The notes: generated by a model not told the origin, from the sequence alone. Shown: positions 46,631-56,830, numbered from the stretch's first letter. The stretch: DNA of 64,000 nt from Francisella uliginis (GCF_001895265.1 NZ_CP016796.1:1302001-1366000), one strand, 5' to 3'. Made by a program: numbers and translations.

Positions 46631-47257
46631 ATGGTTAATTATAATATGAGTATTGTTTTTTATATTCTTGAGGTTCTTTTGCATATCTTTGGTATCCTTT
46701 TTGCTATAAGAATCTGTTCCTTTAAAAAAGATGCATGGTATTTTTATTTTTTAGCAATCATCACTGGAGCTTTTGAATTTTTTGTTGTTGCTGGATTGAA
46801 CTATATAAGCTTATTAAATGGTATAATTCCAAGTACTGGAAACTTAATTTTAGCCTTAGTCGCTATAATTATTTATAATAAAGTTAAGGTAAAACCTAAA
46901 GAAATAACAAAAGCTGACCTTTCTAAAGTAGCTCCTTTGATAATATTAATAATTCTATTAATGATTGTCTTCATACACTTAACATCTCCAGTAAATCAAG
47001 TATCTACAGATACAATTATTCTAGATATTTTTAATATATTGGTATTCGTTGGCACTGTTTTATTAGCATTTGGGTATATAGCTGGACTAATTATAAATGC
47101 CATATATGCTATTAAATCAATCACTATGAGCATATTTTTTATATTACAAATTCAACACCTTTCTCTCGTCTTCTTTATCAACTTTTTCTTTAGTATGATA
47201 TCTTTTATTATTTTCCTACTAGGATATATCAAAAATAAAAAACTCCTGAAAAACTAA
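46631..47257 (+). CDS. Unknown polytopic membrane protein
   Basis: The 208-aa protein is mostly hydrophobic, with about six membrane helices and one short basic loop (NKVKVKPKEITKADLSK, about 84-100). No family is recognised. Start is uncertain: ATG at 46631 or 46646, neither with a clear ribosome site. It lies 77 bases upstream of typA, which has a TATAAT at 47297-47302, so it is probably a separate unit. Confidence 0.55.
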   Translation: MVNYNMSIVFYILEVLLHIFGILFAIRICSFKKDAWYFYFLAIITGAFEFFVVAGLNYISLLNGIIPSTGNLILALVAIIIYNKVKVKPKEITKADLSKVAPLIILIILLMIVFIHLTSPVNQVSTDTIILDIFNILVFVGTVLLAFGYIAGLIINAIYAIKSITMSIFFILQIQHLSLVFFINFFFSMISFIIFLLGYIKNKKLLKN

Positions 47258-47334
47258 AGTAACTAAGTTTTTCGGTACTTTTGATCATTATTAGTCTATA
47301 ATTGTTGTGATTTTATAAAAATAGGTAAAATTAA

Positions 47335-49152
47335 ATGATTGAAAATTTAAGAAATATTGCGATTATCGCACACGTTGACCATGGTAAAACTACTTTGGTT
47401 GATAAGTTATTACAACAGTCTGGCACTCTAAATACTCGTGGGCCAGAAGTTGAAAGAGTCATGGACTCGAATGATATTGAGAAAGAAAGAGGTATTACGA
47501 TTTTATCAAAAAATACCGCTCTTAAATGGAATAACTATAGAATTAATATCGTAGATACTCCAGGCCATGCTGACTTCGGTGGTGAAGTTGAACGTGTACT
47601 ATCTATGGTTGACTCAGTACTACTACTAGTTGATGCTGTTGATGGACCTATGCCTCAGACAAGATTTGTAACAGAAAAAGCCTTTGCAAAAGGTTTAAAA
47701 CCGATCGTTGTTATTAATAAGATTGATAGAGATGGTGCAAGACCTGATTGGGTTGTTGATCAAGTCTTTGATCTTTTTGATAGATTAGGTGCCACAGATG
47801 AGCAGTTAGATTTTCCTATTATTTATGCTTCTGCTATCAATGGTTGGGCAACTAATGAGCTTGGCGAACAAAAAGAAGATATGACTGATCTTTTCAAAGC
47901 TATTGTTGAAAATGTTGAGCATCCGGCTGTTGATGAAGATGGCCCATTCCAAATGCAAATATCTTCATTAGACTATTCAAACTTTACAGGAACTATTGGT
48001 ATTGGCCGTATCCAAAGGGGTAAAGTTAAAACAAATACTCCTGTAACTATTGTTGGTAAAGATGGTAAAACTCGTAATGGTAGAATCTTACAAATATTAG
48101 GTTATATGGGTCTAGATAGAGTTGAAGTACCTGAAGCACAAGCTGGTGATATTGTTTGTGTAACAGGCATGGAAGGTTTGAATATATCAGATACATTATG
48201 TAGCCCTGACAAAGTAGAAGCTCTACCTGAACTTTCTGTAGATGAGCCAACTATTAGCATGACTTTCCAAGTTAATAATTCTCCATTTGCTGGTAAAGAA
48301 GGTAAGTATGTAACTTCTCGTCAGATCAAAGATCGTTTAGATAAAGAACTACTTACAAACGTAGCTTTAAGAGTTGAACAGCTTGATGACCCTGATAAGT
48401 TCAAAGTCTCTGGTCGTGGTGAGCTTCACCTTTCAATCTTACTAGAAAATATGCGCCGTGAAGGTTACGAAATAGCAGTTTCTCGTCCGCACGTAATCTT
48501 CAGGGAAGTTGATGGTGAAAAGCATGAACCGTATGAGCAAGCGATTATAGATATCGAAGAAGAACATCAAGGTACTGTAATGGAAAGAATGGGCTTGCGT
48601 CAAGGTGAGCTTAAAAATATGGAACCAGATGGAAAAGGTCGTGTAAAACTTGAGTTTATAATTCCATCACGTGGTTTAATTGGTTTTTATACAGAGTTTC
48701 TAACTATTACATCAGGCTCCGGTATTTTAAATAAAGTATTTGATCATTATGGACCGATGAAAAAGCAAACTCTTGAAACTCGTCAGAACGGTACTCTAGT
48801 TTCTATGTTAGCGGGTAAAGCAGTGGCTTTTGCTCTATGGAACCTACAAGAGAGAGGCAAAATGTTTATTTCTCATGGTACAGATGTTTATGAAGGAATG
48901 ATTATAGGTATTCATAGTAGAGATAATGATCTAGCTGTAAACCCTTGTAAAGGTAAACAGTTAACTAACGTTCGTGCCTCTGGTAAAGATGATGCTCTTA
49001 CTTTAGTTACTCCAATAAAACTTACTCTTGAATATGCTTTAGAGTTTATTGAAGATGATGAGCTTGTTGAGATTACACCTGAATCTATTAGATTAAGAAA
49101 AAAACATCTAACTGAATCTGATCGTAAAAAAGCAGCTCGTGGAGCTCTTTAA
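47335..49152 (+). CDS. typA: Translational GTPase TypA/BipA
   Basis: The 605-aa GTPase binds ribosomes and helps 50S assembly under stress. G motifs: [12 protein letters not shown] (12-23), [13 protein letters not shown] (44-56), [15 protein letters not shown] (72-86) and [11 protein letters not shown] (near 126). Domain 2, EF-G-like domains ([18 protein letters not shown] near 361) and the TypA-specific C-terminus ([22 protein letters not shown], near 522) follow. AGGT precedes the ATG. Confidence 0.97.
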   Translation: MIENLRNIAIIAHVDHGKTTLVDKLLQQSGTLNTRGPEVERVMDSNDIEKERGITILSKNTALKWNNYRINIVDTPGHADFGGEVERVLSMVDSVLLLVDAVDGPMPQTRFVTEKAFAKGLKPIVVINKIDRDGARPDWVVDQVFDLFDRLGATDEQLDFPIIYASAINGWATNELGEQKEDMTDLFKAIVENVEHPAVDEDGPFQMQISSLDYSNFTGTIGIGRIQRGKVKTNTPVTIVGKDGKTRNGRILQILGYMGLDRVEVPEAQAGDIVCVTGMEGLNISDTLCSPDKVEALPELSVDEPTISMTFQVNNSPFAGKEGKYVTSRQIKDRLDKELLTNVALRVEQLDDPDKFKVSGRGELHLSILLENMRREGYEIAVSRPHVIFREVDGEKHEPYEQAIIDIEEEHQGTVMERMGLRQGELKNMEPDGKGRVKLEFIIPSRGLIGFYTEFLTITSGSGILNKVFDHYGPMKKQTLETRQNGTLVSMLAGKAVAFALWNLQERGKMFISHGTDVYEGMIIGIHSRDNDLAVNPCKGKQLTNVRASGKDDALTLVTPIKLTLEYALEFIEDDELVEITPESIRLRKKHLTESDRKKAARGAL

Positions 49153-49265
49153 TTCCATATATCTTCCTTAAAATATTTCATTCTAAACCTAATTGCTAGA
49201 TCATTTTAATATAAAAAAATAAAATACTAAGCTAACCTATAATTTATAAATTACAGGACTTTTTT

Positions 49266-50075
49266 ATGAAAAGATTAGAAAATAAGATTGTTTTAGTAAC
49301 AAGTGGTGCCAGAGGTATTGGTAAAGCAATAGTTAAATTATTCGCTAATGAAGGAGCTATAGTTATTTGCTCTGATATAGATGATAACTTAGGTAATCAG
49401 ACTATCAAAAATATTAATTCTACAAATGTTGAATATAAAAATTTGGATGTTAGTCTTGAGGATAATTGGATAAATATTACTAAATATATTAAGTCCAAAT
49501 TCGGTAAGTTAGATATCTTAGTCAATAATGCAGGTATTACAGGTTTTATAGAAAGTTCTGGTCCTCATAATCCTGAAGATTTAGATATGGATTCTTGGCA
49601 TAAAATTCACTCTATAAATTCTGATGGAGTAGCATTAGGATGCAAATATGCTATCAAGACTATGAAGGAAAGTGGCGGAAGTATAGTAAATATTTCTTCT
49701 CGCTCTGGAATTGTAGGAATACCTCAAGCTGTTGCATATGCTTCTAGTAAAGCATCTGTAAGAAACCATACAAAATCTGTTGCTTTATATTGTGCTGACA
49801 TGAACTATCGAATTAGATGTAATTCTATACATCCTGGAGCTATCTTGACTCCTATGTGGGATGAAATGTTACCCAAAGATGAGACTCAAAGACAAGAAGC
49901 TATTAAAGCTATTTCTCAAGATATTCCTCTAAAAAGAATGGGGGAAGCTGAAAATGTAGCTTATGCGGCACTATACTTAGCTTCAGATGAATCAAAATAT
50001 GTTACAGGTATTGAGTTAAATATTGATGGAGGAATACTTGCTGGTAGCTCAGCATCTCCTAGAAAAGAGGAATAA
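49266..50075 (+). CDS. Short-chain dehydrogenase/reductase
   Basis: The 269-aa SDR enzyme has VLVTSGARGIGKAI near 10-23, VNNAGITG near 88, ISSRSGIVG near 143 and YASSK near 156 with the catalytic Tyr and Lys, and HPGAILTP. It resembles NAD-dependent secondary alcohol/steroid dehydrogenases such as cyclopentanol dehydrogenase. The first Gly of the TGxxxGIG motif is Ser here. Substrate unknown. Single gene. Confidence 0.85.
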   Translation: MKRLENKIVLVTSGARGIGKAIVKLFANEGAIVICSDIDDNLGNQTIKNINSTNVEYKNLDVSLEDNWINITKYIKSKFGKLDILVNNAGITGFIESSGPHNPEDLDMDSWHKIHSINSDGVALGCKYAIKTMKESGGSIVNISSRSGIVGIPQAVAYASSKASVRNHTKSVALYCADMNYRIRCNSIHPGAILTPMWDEMLPKDETQRQEAIKAISQDIPLKRMGEAENVAYAALYLASDESKYVTGIELNIDGGILAGSSASPRKEE

Positions 50076-50085
50076 GAAATAGAAT

Positions 50086-51840
50086 TTAATAACCTACTGC
50101 CAAAGCACCCGCTCTACGTGGATCTGCAGCACCATATACATACTGTCCATCTGAACCTACCGATTCAGCAGCTCCCATAGCTGCATAAGGAACAACATTA
50201 TTGCCCATTTTCTTAAGTAGATTAATAGTATCTACAGATATACCCTGCTCTACACCTAGCTCTTCTGGCCATAATTGGCTATGCACACGAGGGTTATTAA
50301 CTGCTGATTGTAAATTCATCTTGTAATCAATTAGATTTAAAATCACTTGCAATGTAGTTGTAATAATACGACTACCACCAGGAGAGCCTGTGGCTAAAAA
50401 TGGATTACCTTTTTTATCTAACACTATAGTTGGTGTCATTGAGCTTAAAGGTCGCTTATTAGGGGCTACCGTATTAGCTTCACCCTGAACTAACCCAAAC
50501 ACATTAGCTACACCAACTTTAGCGGCAAAGTCATCCATTTCATTATTTAAGAATATCCCTGTACCTGGTGCGATAATACCACTACCATAAGAGTAATTTA
50601 GTGTATAAGTATTTGAGACCATATTACCATCTTTATCCACCACACTAAATTGTGTAGTTTGTAGCTTCTCATGATCATCTGGATCAACAGTACTAATATC
50701 TTTACTAGGAATATGCTTATCCGTATCTATCTTCTTAGCTATCTGCTTAGCATATTTTTTAGATAAGAATTTAGCTAAATCCATTTTTACAAAATCTGGA
50801 TCACCAAGATCTGAATTACGGTCATTATAAGCATAGCTCATAGCATTACTCATAAGATTAATAGTTTTGGCACTATTGTTTCCATAATCAGATAGAGGGA
50901 AATTTTCTAAAATATTTAGAAGCTCAATTAAAACCACACCTCCAGAACTTGGCGGCGGCATAGAATAGATAGTATACCCCCTATAAGTACCCTTAACTGG
51001 TTTCATCTCTTCAACGTTATAGTTTTTAAGATCTTTTAGAGTAATTAATCCACCGTTTTTTGCCATACTTTTAGCTATTTTCTGGGCAATTTCACCTTGA
51101 TAAAAAGCTTTTTTTCCTTGCTTTGAAATGAGCTCTAAACTCTTAGCAAGCTCAGGTTGTTTTAACGTCTCACCAACCTTATATGCAGAATCATCTTTTT
51201 TATAAAAAATTCTCATTGCATCAGGAGATTTTTTCAACCACGGTTTAGCAGTTACTAATGATTGATGTAAATCATAGCTTACTGGAATACCGTATTTTGC
51301 AAGCTTAATAGCTGGAGCAATTACCTGAGCAAGTTTTAATTTACCATATTTTTGTTGTGCATCAATTAGCCCTGCTACAGTACCAGGAACTCCTGATGCA
51401 CTATATGATCCAGAAACTTTACTATAATCAACTTCTCCTTTTTTATTAAGAAACATATCTTTAGTAGCTTTAGAAGGAGCTTTTTCACGATAGTTTATAG
51501 CTATAGTTTTATGCTTATCTTTTAGATATATTAGCATAAAGCCTCCACCACCAAGATTTCCTGCTCGAGGTAAAGTCACAGCTAAAGCAAAGCCAACAGC
51601 AACTGCAGCATCTACAGCATTACCACCTTGTTTGAGTATTTGGAGTCCTACTACACTAGCTAAAGCTTCTTGTGAAGAAACCATACCATGTCTTTGTACA
51701 ACTGGTTGAGCAATCTGCATTTCCTCTTGGATAGGAATAAAATCATAACCACTAGGTACAGGTGCTGCAATAATTGATAAACTTGGTAATAACATTACCA
51801 CAGACATAAAAATTACGAATATTTTTTTCATTGAAAGCAT
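50086..51840 (-). CDS. ggt: Gamma-glutamyltransferase (glutathione hydrolase) proenzyme
   Basis: The 584-aa precursor starts with a signal peptide (MKKIFVIFMSVVMLLPSLSIIAA), so the enzyme is periplasmic. VDAAVAVGFALAVTLPRAGNLGGGGFMLIY near 81-110 is the family signature. The self-cleavage site lies before Thr in LQTTQFSVVDKDGN near 395, giving the catalytic Thr of the small subunit; TGSPGGSRI near 490 is the oxyanion region. It splits glutathione and supplies cysteine; in Francisella this is important for intracellular growth. The ATG at 51831 is an alternative start. Confidence 0.95.
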   Translation of the reverse strand: MLSMKKIFVIFMSVVMLLPSLSIIAAPVPSGYDFIPIQEEMQIAQPVVQRHGMVSSQEALASVVGLQILKQGGNAVDAAVAVGFALAVTLPRAGNLGGGGFMLIYLKDKHKTIAINYREKAPSKATKDMFLNKKGEVDYSKVSGSYSASGVPGTVAGLIDAQQKYGKLKLAQVIAPAIKLAKYGIPVSYDLHQSLVTAKPWLKKSPDAMRIFYKKDDSAYKVGETLKQPELAKSLELISKQGKKAFYQGEIAQKIAKSMAKNGGLITLKDLKNYNVEEMKPVKGTYRGYTIYSMPPPSSGGVVLIELLNILENFPLSDYGNNSAKTINLMSNAMSYAYNDRNSDLGDPDFVKMDLAKFLSKKYAKQIAKKIDTDKHIPSKDISTVDPDDHEKLQTTQFSVVDKDGNMVSNTYTLNYSYGSGIIAPGTGIFLNNEMDDFAAKVGVANVFGLVQGEANTVAPNKRPLSSMTPTIVLDKKGNPFLATGSPGGSRIITTTLQVILNLIDYKMNLQSAVNNPRVHSQLWPEELGVEQGISVDTINLLKKMGNNVVPYAAMGAAESVGSDGQYVYGAADPRRAGALAVGY

Positions 51841-51926
51841 ATAATTCAATTAATAGATGTATTTACTATAGCAAAAACTTTTTAATTAGAGAAACTCTTA
51901 TGAATATATTTTATATGAATTTTTTT

Positions 51927-52844
51927 CTAAACTTTGGCTGCATCATTTACAGTTGATAAACTACTTTTAAGTACAGGGATATTTTGCGAATTTGTTACAA
52001 AACTTTCACCACTTGAAGCAACTTCTGAAGTAGCATTTTTACTACTGACACCTAATATGTCTAATACAGCTTGATCATTTTGTTGAGCTGATTCAGCTTG
52101 AGGAAGTTTTTGTTTTAATATTTTTGCCATACTATAGTCATAATTTTGTAGATAAGCATTTCTTAATGCTACATACGGATCTAGTGAAGTCTGTTGTAAA
52201 TTTGAATATGCTGGTAAATATGACACACCTTGGTTTGTATAATACAAACCGTAAACACTCCAGTTTATAAGATAAGATGTAAAAGTATCAATACCAGGAA
52301 TAACAAATACATATGTAAGAGGGTTAAATGCTGCATCAACACTATTTGATAGACTCTCTACAGTTCCCGGGCCAAAAATAGGCCATACAATATATGGTGA
52401 AGCATAACCTTTTTTATACACACCCCATTTATGTAATGTGGTTGCAAAATCTTGGTGATAACGCATAGGTAAGTCAAACCAACTATTTGCAACATCAAAG
52501 ATTCCTGCAACACCTAAGGTAGTATTTGCTAAAAATCTCATACTATCATCACCGGCATAACCCCATTGATCTTGAAATATATCATTTGCAACTCTACTAG
52601 GTTCAAAAAGATTTTGAAAGACATTAAAAATACCATTTTGAACAATATTAGGCATTACAAAAGCATACGCTTTAGCTGCAGGAGTTAAAAACTCATAGAC
52701 ATCATTATTAAATTTATATATTTTTCTATTATATTTCTCATAAGGGTCTCTTTTATTTACAGGGACCTCCCATTTAAAAGAACATCCTGCAAGAGTTACC
52801 GCTAAGACAATCCAAAAGAATATTAATTTTATTTTAACTTTCAT
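51927..52844 (-). CDS. mlaA: Outer-membrane lipid asymmetry lipoprotein MlaA (VacJ)
   Basis: The 305-aa protein has the lipobox LAGC (Cys21). DPYEKYNRKIYKFNNDVYEFLTPAAKAY, QNLFEPSRVANDIFQDQW and RFLANTTLGVAGIFDVANSW are the MlaA core, with YIVWPIFGPGTVESLSN after it. MlaA removes misplaced phospholipids from the outer leaflet with a porin and the MlaBCDEF system, which are not here. A low-complexity Ser/Ala-rich tail of about 60 residues is an extension on the family core. Confidence 0.95.
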   Translation of the reverse strand: MKVKIKLIFFWIVLAVTLAGCSFKWEVPVNKRDPYEKYNRKIYKFNNDVYEFLTPAAKAYAFVMPNIVQNGIFNVFQNLFEPSRVANDIFQDQWGYAGDDSMRFLANTTLGVAGIFDVANSWFDLPMRYHQDFATTLHKWGVYKKGYASPYIVWPIFGPGTVESLSNSVDAAFNPLTYVFVIPGIDTFTSYLINWSVYGLYYTNQGVSYLPAYSNLQQTSLDPYVALRNAYLQNYDYSMAKILKQKLPQAESAQQNDQAVLDILGVSSKNATSEVASSGESFVTNSQNIPVLKSSLSTVNDAAKV

Positions 52845-52916
52845 ATCAGAATAAATTTATTACAAGATTTTGAAGTAAGCATTATAGCCAATTATGATTA
52901 AATATAAAGCTATAAT

Positions 52917-54143
52917 TTAGATTTTTAAACTTTTCTTAAAGTTTCTAATCCAGAATCTTTGCGGTGATAGAGCTTCTAATAACTTACTAGATACTATGCT
53001 TTGTCGATTTAGTATATTTGAGGTAATTATTTTTGCAGCAATTAAAGATGAGCACATCCCTTTAGAGCCAAACCCAGATGATACATATAATCCAGTTTCA
53101 TGCTCAAGTTTTGGCATCTTGGATTTAGGATAACCTTTTGATAAAGGTTTATAAAAATCTTGCTCAAATTTATTGTAGTTGCATAGCTGTCCAATAATAG
53201 GCAGATGATCAGATGTTACACAGCGCATAGCAACCCTAGAATCAACAATACTTAAGCTAGTATCATAGTTGTTTAATGATATCTGTCTTATTTGAGAGAT
53301 ATTAAACTCATCATCAGCATTTCTAAGCTCGCCACTAATATCTGAGTTATCTCTAAATGTTGCACCAATAACTTGGAGATTATCTTTATAGCCTGGAATA
53401 ATATAACCCTTATCAACTATAGTTTTATCTATATTAAAATATTTTTCTATAACAGTTAACTGACCATAAGAAGGGTATACAGGAATTTTTTGTAAATAAG
53501 AAATATTTTTGAATAAATGATATCCTCCAGCAAAAATCACTATATCAAACTGATGATTTAGAATCTTATTATCTTGATTAGTGTGTTTAAAGCTAAGATT
53601 CCAAAGATCATTATCAGCTTTTTGAATATCGAATAGTTCAGTTCCTAATTCTAGCTTAGCATCAGATAACTTAAGCCATAGCTGGCAAATACTTTTAGGT
53701 ACTACAGATAAAGCATTAGGATAATAAATTGCTTGTTTTAATATATCTTTATTAATGAATTTCGCTAACTCCTGATCTGAAAGCAATTGAGCTAAATTAG
53801 AATCTATATCTCTTTTGGCAAATATCTTTTGATATCTTTTTAGATCTTTCTCATCACTTAATATCTGTAATACTCCTTGATTACAAACCTCTATTTGATC
53901 TTTATACTGATTTATAAAATCCAGTAATAAGCTGTAGCCTAAAGTATGAAACTGGTCTGAGAAGTTATTATCTGAAGTCAAATATGGCTCTAAAATCCCA
54001 GCAAAATTTCCTGATGCCTCACGAGCTATTTCAGAGTTTTTATCAAATATAGTTATATCAAAATCATTTGATTTACTTAGCTCATAAGCTAATGAACACC
54101 CTGCTAGTCCAGCCCCAATGATAGCTATTTTTTTAGTACTCAT
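52917..54143 (-). CDS. FAD-dependent oxidoreductase, MnmC C-terminal-domain type
   Basis: From the ATG at 54143 the protein has 408 aa: AIIGAGLAGCSLAYELSKS near 7-25 (FAD), DKNSEIAREASGNFAGILEPYL near 35, VDSRVAMRCVTSDHLPIIGQL near 300, and GLYVSSGFGSKGMCSSLIAA near 350. It matches the oxidase half of MnmC, which converts cmnm5(s2)U to nm5(s2)U at tRNA position 34, without the methyltransferase half. Its start lies in the end of the RAYT gene (11-base overlap). Confidence 0.82.
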   Translation of the reverse strand: MSTKKIAIIGAGLAGCSLAYELSKSNDFDITIFDKNSEIAREASGNFAGILEPYLTSDNNFSDQFHTLGYSLLLDFINQYKDQIEVCNQGVLQILSDEKDLKRYQKIFAKRDIDSNLAQLLSDQELAKFINKDILKQAIYYPNALSVVPKSICQLWLKLSDAKLELGTELFDIQKADNDLWNLSFKHTNQDNKILNHQFDIVIFAGGYHLFKNISYLQKIPVYPSYGQLTVIEKYFNIDKTIVDKGYIIPGYKDNLQVIGATFRDNSDISGELRNADDEFNISQIRQISLNNYDTSLSIVDSRVAMRCVTSDHLPIIGQLCNYNKFEQDFYKPLSKGYPKSKMPKLEHETGLYVSSGFGSKGMCSSLIAAKIITSNILNRQSIVSSKLLEALSPQRFWIRNFKKSLKI

Positions 54144-54702
54144 TTTGATTCTCACAGTTATATTTGTCTAAATACCATTTAGCTGGATTATTATTTATAT
54201 ATTCTCGGATCTTTAATAAGGATAGCTCATTTCTTATTATATGATCATAAAAAGATCTCTGCCATTCAAAGTCTGATAATCCAAGTTTATTTCTGATTTG
54301 TTTAGATGATGTTGTCTTAAATGCACCTATTAATTGAGATAAAGGTTTAATTTTTCTATTTTTTTGTAGGGACATGTCGTGACTTGTCCTTTTATTTGGC
54401 TGGTCACGACCAGCCTCTACGCACACATTTGGATTATCAATAATTAATATTCCGTGAAAATGATTTGGCATTACAACAAATTCATCTAGAAAGACATATT
54501 CATACTGATGGCTTAACCACACCCATTGATCATAAACTATCTTTCCACAATCATTCAATATCATCTGGCCATCTGATGATATTTGTCCAAAATAACTAAC
54601 TCTATCTTTAGTACAAATAGTCACATAGTAATAGTCATTTTGTGAATAATCAAAATTCTCTAGACGATGATTTTTGCGTTGAAAAGCTCTTTTATGCTCC
54701 AA
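54133..54702 (-). mobile_element. REP-associated tyrosine transposase (RAYT, Y1/HUH family)
   Basis: The 189-aa protein opens RLENFDYSQNDYYYVTICTKDR and has the HUH metal site H81-F-H83 (FVVMPNHFHGILII), then a variable middle, LIGAFKTTSSKQI, WQRSFYDHIIRNE and IREYINNNPAKW; Tyr152 or Tyr168 is the likely nucleophile. Such single-copy domesticated transposases mobilise REP hairpins. The start is probably a TTG at 54702, overlapping rnfH by 11 bases; it also overlaps the oxidase start by 11. Residues 95-113 are encoded by a REP pair (54366-54420). No terminal repeats flank the gene. Confidence 0.9.
54366..54420 (-). repeat. REP hairpin pair (BIME-like) inside the RAYT reading frame
   Basis: The segment 54398-54420 read on the reverse strand begins GTAG and forms GGCTGGTC/GACCAGCC. 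The segment 54366-54389 read on the forward strand begins GTAG and forms GGACATGTC/GACTTGTCC with one T-T mismatch. The two hairpins face each other with an 8-base spacer. GTAG heads and opposed hairpins are typical of RAYT-associated REP sequences. The reading frame runs through both without a stop. Confidence 0.85.
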
Positions 54703-54997
54703 AGCCTCTTATGCCTTCTCTTTTACGCTTTTGTTCAGCTCTTAGCATGCGAGCTTGCTTTGGATCGATAGTTAGATTTCTATATATCTCAATTCTATCT
54801 TTATCTTTTACAGGATGATCTAAATCAACAATCTCACTATATATGCCGACTTTTAACTCTTCTAGGTTTTCTAGCTCTGGATATTTATGGACTATCTTTG
54901 ATTGTTGAATGACTTGTCTAACTGACATAGATTCTTCAGAGTCAACAAAAAAAGATTTCTGCTCATCAGGTAAAGCATAAATAACTTCTACTTTCAC
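54692..54997 (-). CDS. rnfH: RnfH family protein (RatB, ubiquitin-like fold)
   Basis: The 101-aa protein starts with GTG (its G is shared with the ratA TAG stop). It reads VEVIYALPDEQKSFFV, then LEELKVGIYSEIVDLDHPVKDKDRIEIYRNL, and LTIDPKQARMLRAEQKR, the RnfH/UPF0125 pattern. It has the beta-grasp fold; function is uncertain. The ratA-rnfH pair beside divergent smpB is conserved in gammaproteobacteria. Confidence 0.93.
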   Translation of the reverse strand: MKVEVIYALPDEQKSFFVDSEESMSVRQVIQQSKIVHKYPELENLEELKVGIYSEIVDLDHPVKDKDRIEIYRNLTIDPKQARMLRAEQKRKREGIRGFGA

Positions 54998-55428
54998 TAT
55001 TTATAAACCTCTTCTGCACGCTTACAAAAAGCTCCTAACATCTTATCTGCTAAACCACGAAATACTGGACCAAGAGCCATCTCTACAAACTTATTTTCAA
55101 AAGTAAATTCCATATCTAATGATACTTTGCACGAGTTTTCATCTTGAGGTTCAAATCTCCAGTCACCAATTAAGCTTTTAAAAGGCCCATTCATAAGATT
55201 CAAATGGATATGCTCATTTTTTACCATAGTGTTGTGTGTGGCAAAGTCTAGCTTAACAAAACCAGACTTAATTTTTAAAGATGCTTTTGCTTCTGTTTCA
55301 GTATGCTCAAAAACTTCAATATCATAGCACATTGGTAAAAATTCAGGGTAACTTTTGATATCATTTACAAGATTATACATCTGTGCAGCACTATAATTTA
55401 CAATTGCAGATTTATTAACTTTATTCAT
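54997..55428 (-). CDS. ratA: RatA-type START-domain protein
   Basis: The 143-aa protein has NKSAIVNYSAAQMYNLVNDIKSYPEFLPMCYDIEV, then FVKLDFATHNTMV and a C-terminal FVEMALGPVFRGLADKMLGAFCKRAEEVY helix, typical of the polyketide-cyclase/COQ10-like family. E. coli RatA was reported to bind 50S subunits and block 70S formation; COQ10 relatives bind ubiquinone. Which role applies here is unclear. Confidence 0.92.
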   Translation of the reverse strand: MNKVNKSAIVNYSAAQMYNLVNDIKSYPEFLPMCYDIEVFEHTETEAKASLKIKSGFVKLDFATHNTMVKNEHIHLNLMNGPFKSLIGDWRFEPQDENSCKVSLDMEFTFENKFVEMALGPVFRGLADKMLGAFCKRAEEVYK

Positions 55429-55502
55429 TTATTTAATCTTTTGTGTTTTGCTGATAATATATAGCTCTACATTGTATATCTTTTACAAAAAATAATAAAG
55501 TT

Positions 55503-55976
55503 ATGAGTAAACATAAGGTTTCTCCAGCAACTATTGCTAGAAATAAAAGAGCCTTCCATGATTATACTATTTTAGAGAAGTTTGAAGCTGGAATAGTATT
55601 ACAAGGATGGGAAGTAAAAAGTATTAGAGCTGGCAAAGTTCAGATGATAGATAGTCATGTGCATATCAAACGTGGTGAGGCATGGTTATTTAACTGCCTA
55701 ATCACACCGCTACTATCTGCATCAACACATGTAATACCAGATGCTTCAGCAAATCGTAAGCTACTACTTAATCGTCGTGAAATAGACAAGATTATGGGTA
55801 GAGTTGAGCAAAAAGGCCTAACATGCGTACCTCTGGCCATGTATTGGAAAGGTCCTCGCGTAAAAGTTGAAATAGCTCTGGCTCAAGGTAAGAAAACACA
55901 TGATAAGCGTCAAGTTCAAAAAGATAAAGATTGGGCGCGTGAGAAAGATAGAATCTTTAAGAAGGCGCATAGATAA
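55503..55976 (+). CDS. smpB: SsrA-binding protein SmpB
   Basis: The 157-aa protein binds tmRNA in ribosome rescue. [49 protein letters not shown]-like [14 protein letters not shown] and the basic tail [18 protein letters not shown] match SmpB. Full length. It starts divergent to ratA (74-base spacer) and its stop is immediately followed by the ttcA ATG. The tmRNA gene itself was not found in the window. Confidence 0.97.
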   Translation: MSKHKVSPATIARNKRAFHDYTILEKFEAGIVLQGWEVKSIRAGKVQMIDSHVHIKRGEAWLFNCLITPLLSASTHVIPDASANRKLLLNRREIDKIMGRVEQKGLTCVPLAMYWKGPRVKVEIALAQGKKTHDKRQVQKDKDWAREKDRIFKKAHR

Positions 55977-56768
55977 ATGACTGATATCAAAATAAGCAAG
56001 ACTGAAAAAAAATTACGTCACTATATCACTAAAGCTGTCGCTGATTATAAGCTTATTAAAAAAGGTGATAAAGTTATGCTTTGCCTATCTGGTGGTAAAG
56101 ATTCCTTTGGACTTCTGAAAGTTCTACATGGTCTTATCAAAAATGGAACTTATGATATAGATCTTCATGTATATACACTAGATCAATCTCAACCTGGCTG
56201 GGATGATAGTCAACTTAGAAAATATCTTGATGATCTAGGCGTATCTTATGAGATTGAGACAAAAAATACTTACGGTGTAGTGATAGATAAAGTTCCAGAG
56301 GGTAAAACTTACTGTTCTCTTTGTTCAAGGCTTCGTCGTGGCAATATCTATAGATATGCAAAAGAGCATAAAATGGATAAAATCATTCTAGGGCATCATC
56401 GTGATGATTTAATTGAATCTTTATTAATGTCTATACTATATCAAGGGCAAATCAAATCTATGCCACCTAAGTTTATTACTAAAGATGGTGAAAACACTGT
56501 AATCCGCCCAATGGTATTAGTCCAAGAACGTGACTTGATAGAATTTGCTAAAGAACAAGATTTCCCTATAATTCCATGTAACCTATGTGGTTCCCAAGAA
56601 AATCTTAAAAGAAAGAAAGTTAAAAAGCTTATTCAAGATTTAGCACATGAGAATCCAAAAGTCCCAAGTAATATTTTAAATTCACTTTCAAATGTATTAC
56701 CAAGTCATTTGATGGATAGAGATTTATTAGATATATCCAACCCTACAAATATAGCTAGCCATGTATAA
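55977..56768 (+). CDS. ttcA: tRNA 2-thiocytidine synthetase TtcA
   Basis: The 263-aa PP-loop enzyme thiolates C32 of some tRNAs. The PP-loop [12 protein letters not shown] is near 34-45, [10 protein letters not shown] near 117 holds the two cluster cysteines and PCNLCGSQ near 200 the third region. [28 protein letters not shown] is the TtcA signature. The gene abuts the smpB stop. The window thus has two PP-loop sulfur enzymes (also 17189-18235). Confidence 0.95.
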   Translation: MTDIKISKTEKKLRHYITKAVADYKLIKKGDKVMLCLSGGKDSFGLLKVLHGLIKNGTYDIDLHVYTLDQSQPGWDDSQLRKYLDDLGVSYEIETKNTYGVVIDKVPEGKTYCSLCSRLRRGNIYRYAKEHKMDKIILGHHRDDLIESLLMSILYQGQIKSMPPKFITKDGENTVIRPMVLVQERDLIEFAKEQDFPIIPCNLCGSQENLKRKKVKKLIQDLAHENPKVPSNILNSLSNVLPSHLMDRDLLDISNPTNIASHV

Positions 56769-56830
56769 ATCATCCTGAACACAGAAATAAGTTTACAATA
56801 ATAATGTTATTTCTTAAGGATTTTATTTAT

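Noticed and set aside
47297-47302. TATAAT upstream of typA as a full promoter
   Set aside because: The -10 box is perfect but no acceptable -35 lies 16-18 bases upstream, so I did not list it as a promoter.
54133-54702. Calling the RAYT gene a full insertion sequence
   Set aside because: No terminal hairpins or target duplication flank the gene, and it overlaps genes on both sides; it looks like a domesticated single gene.
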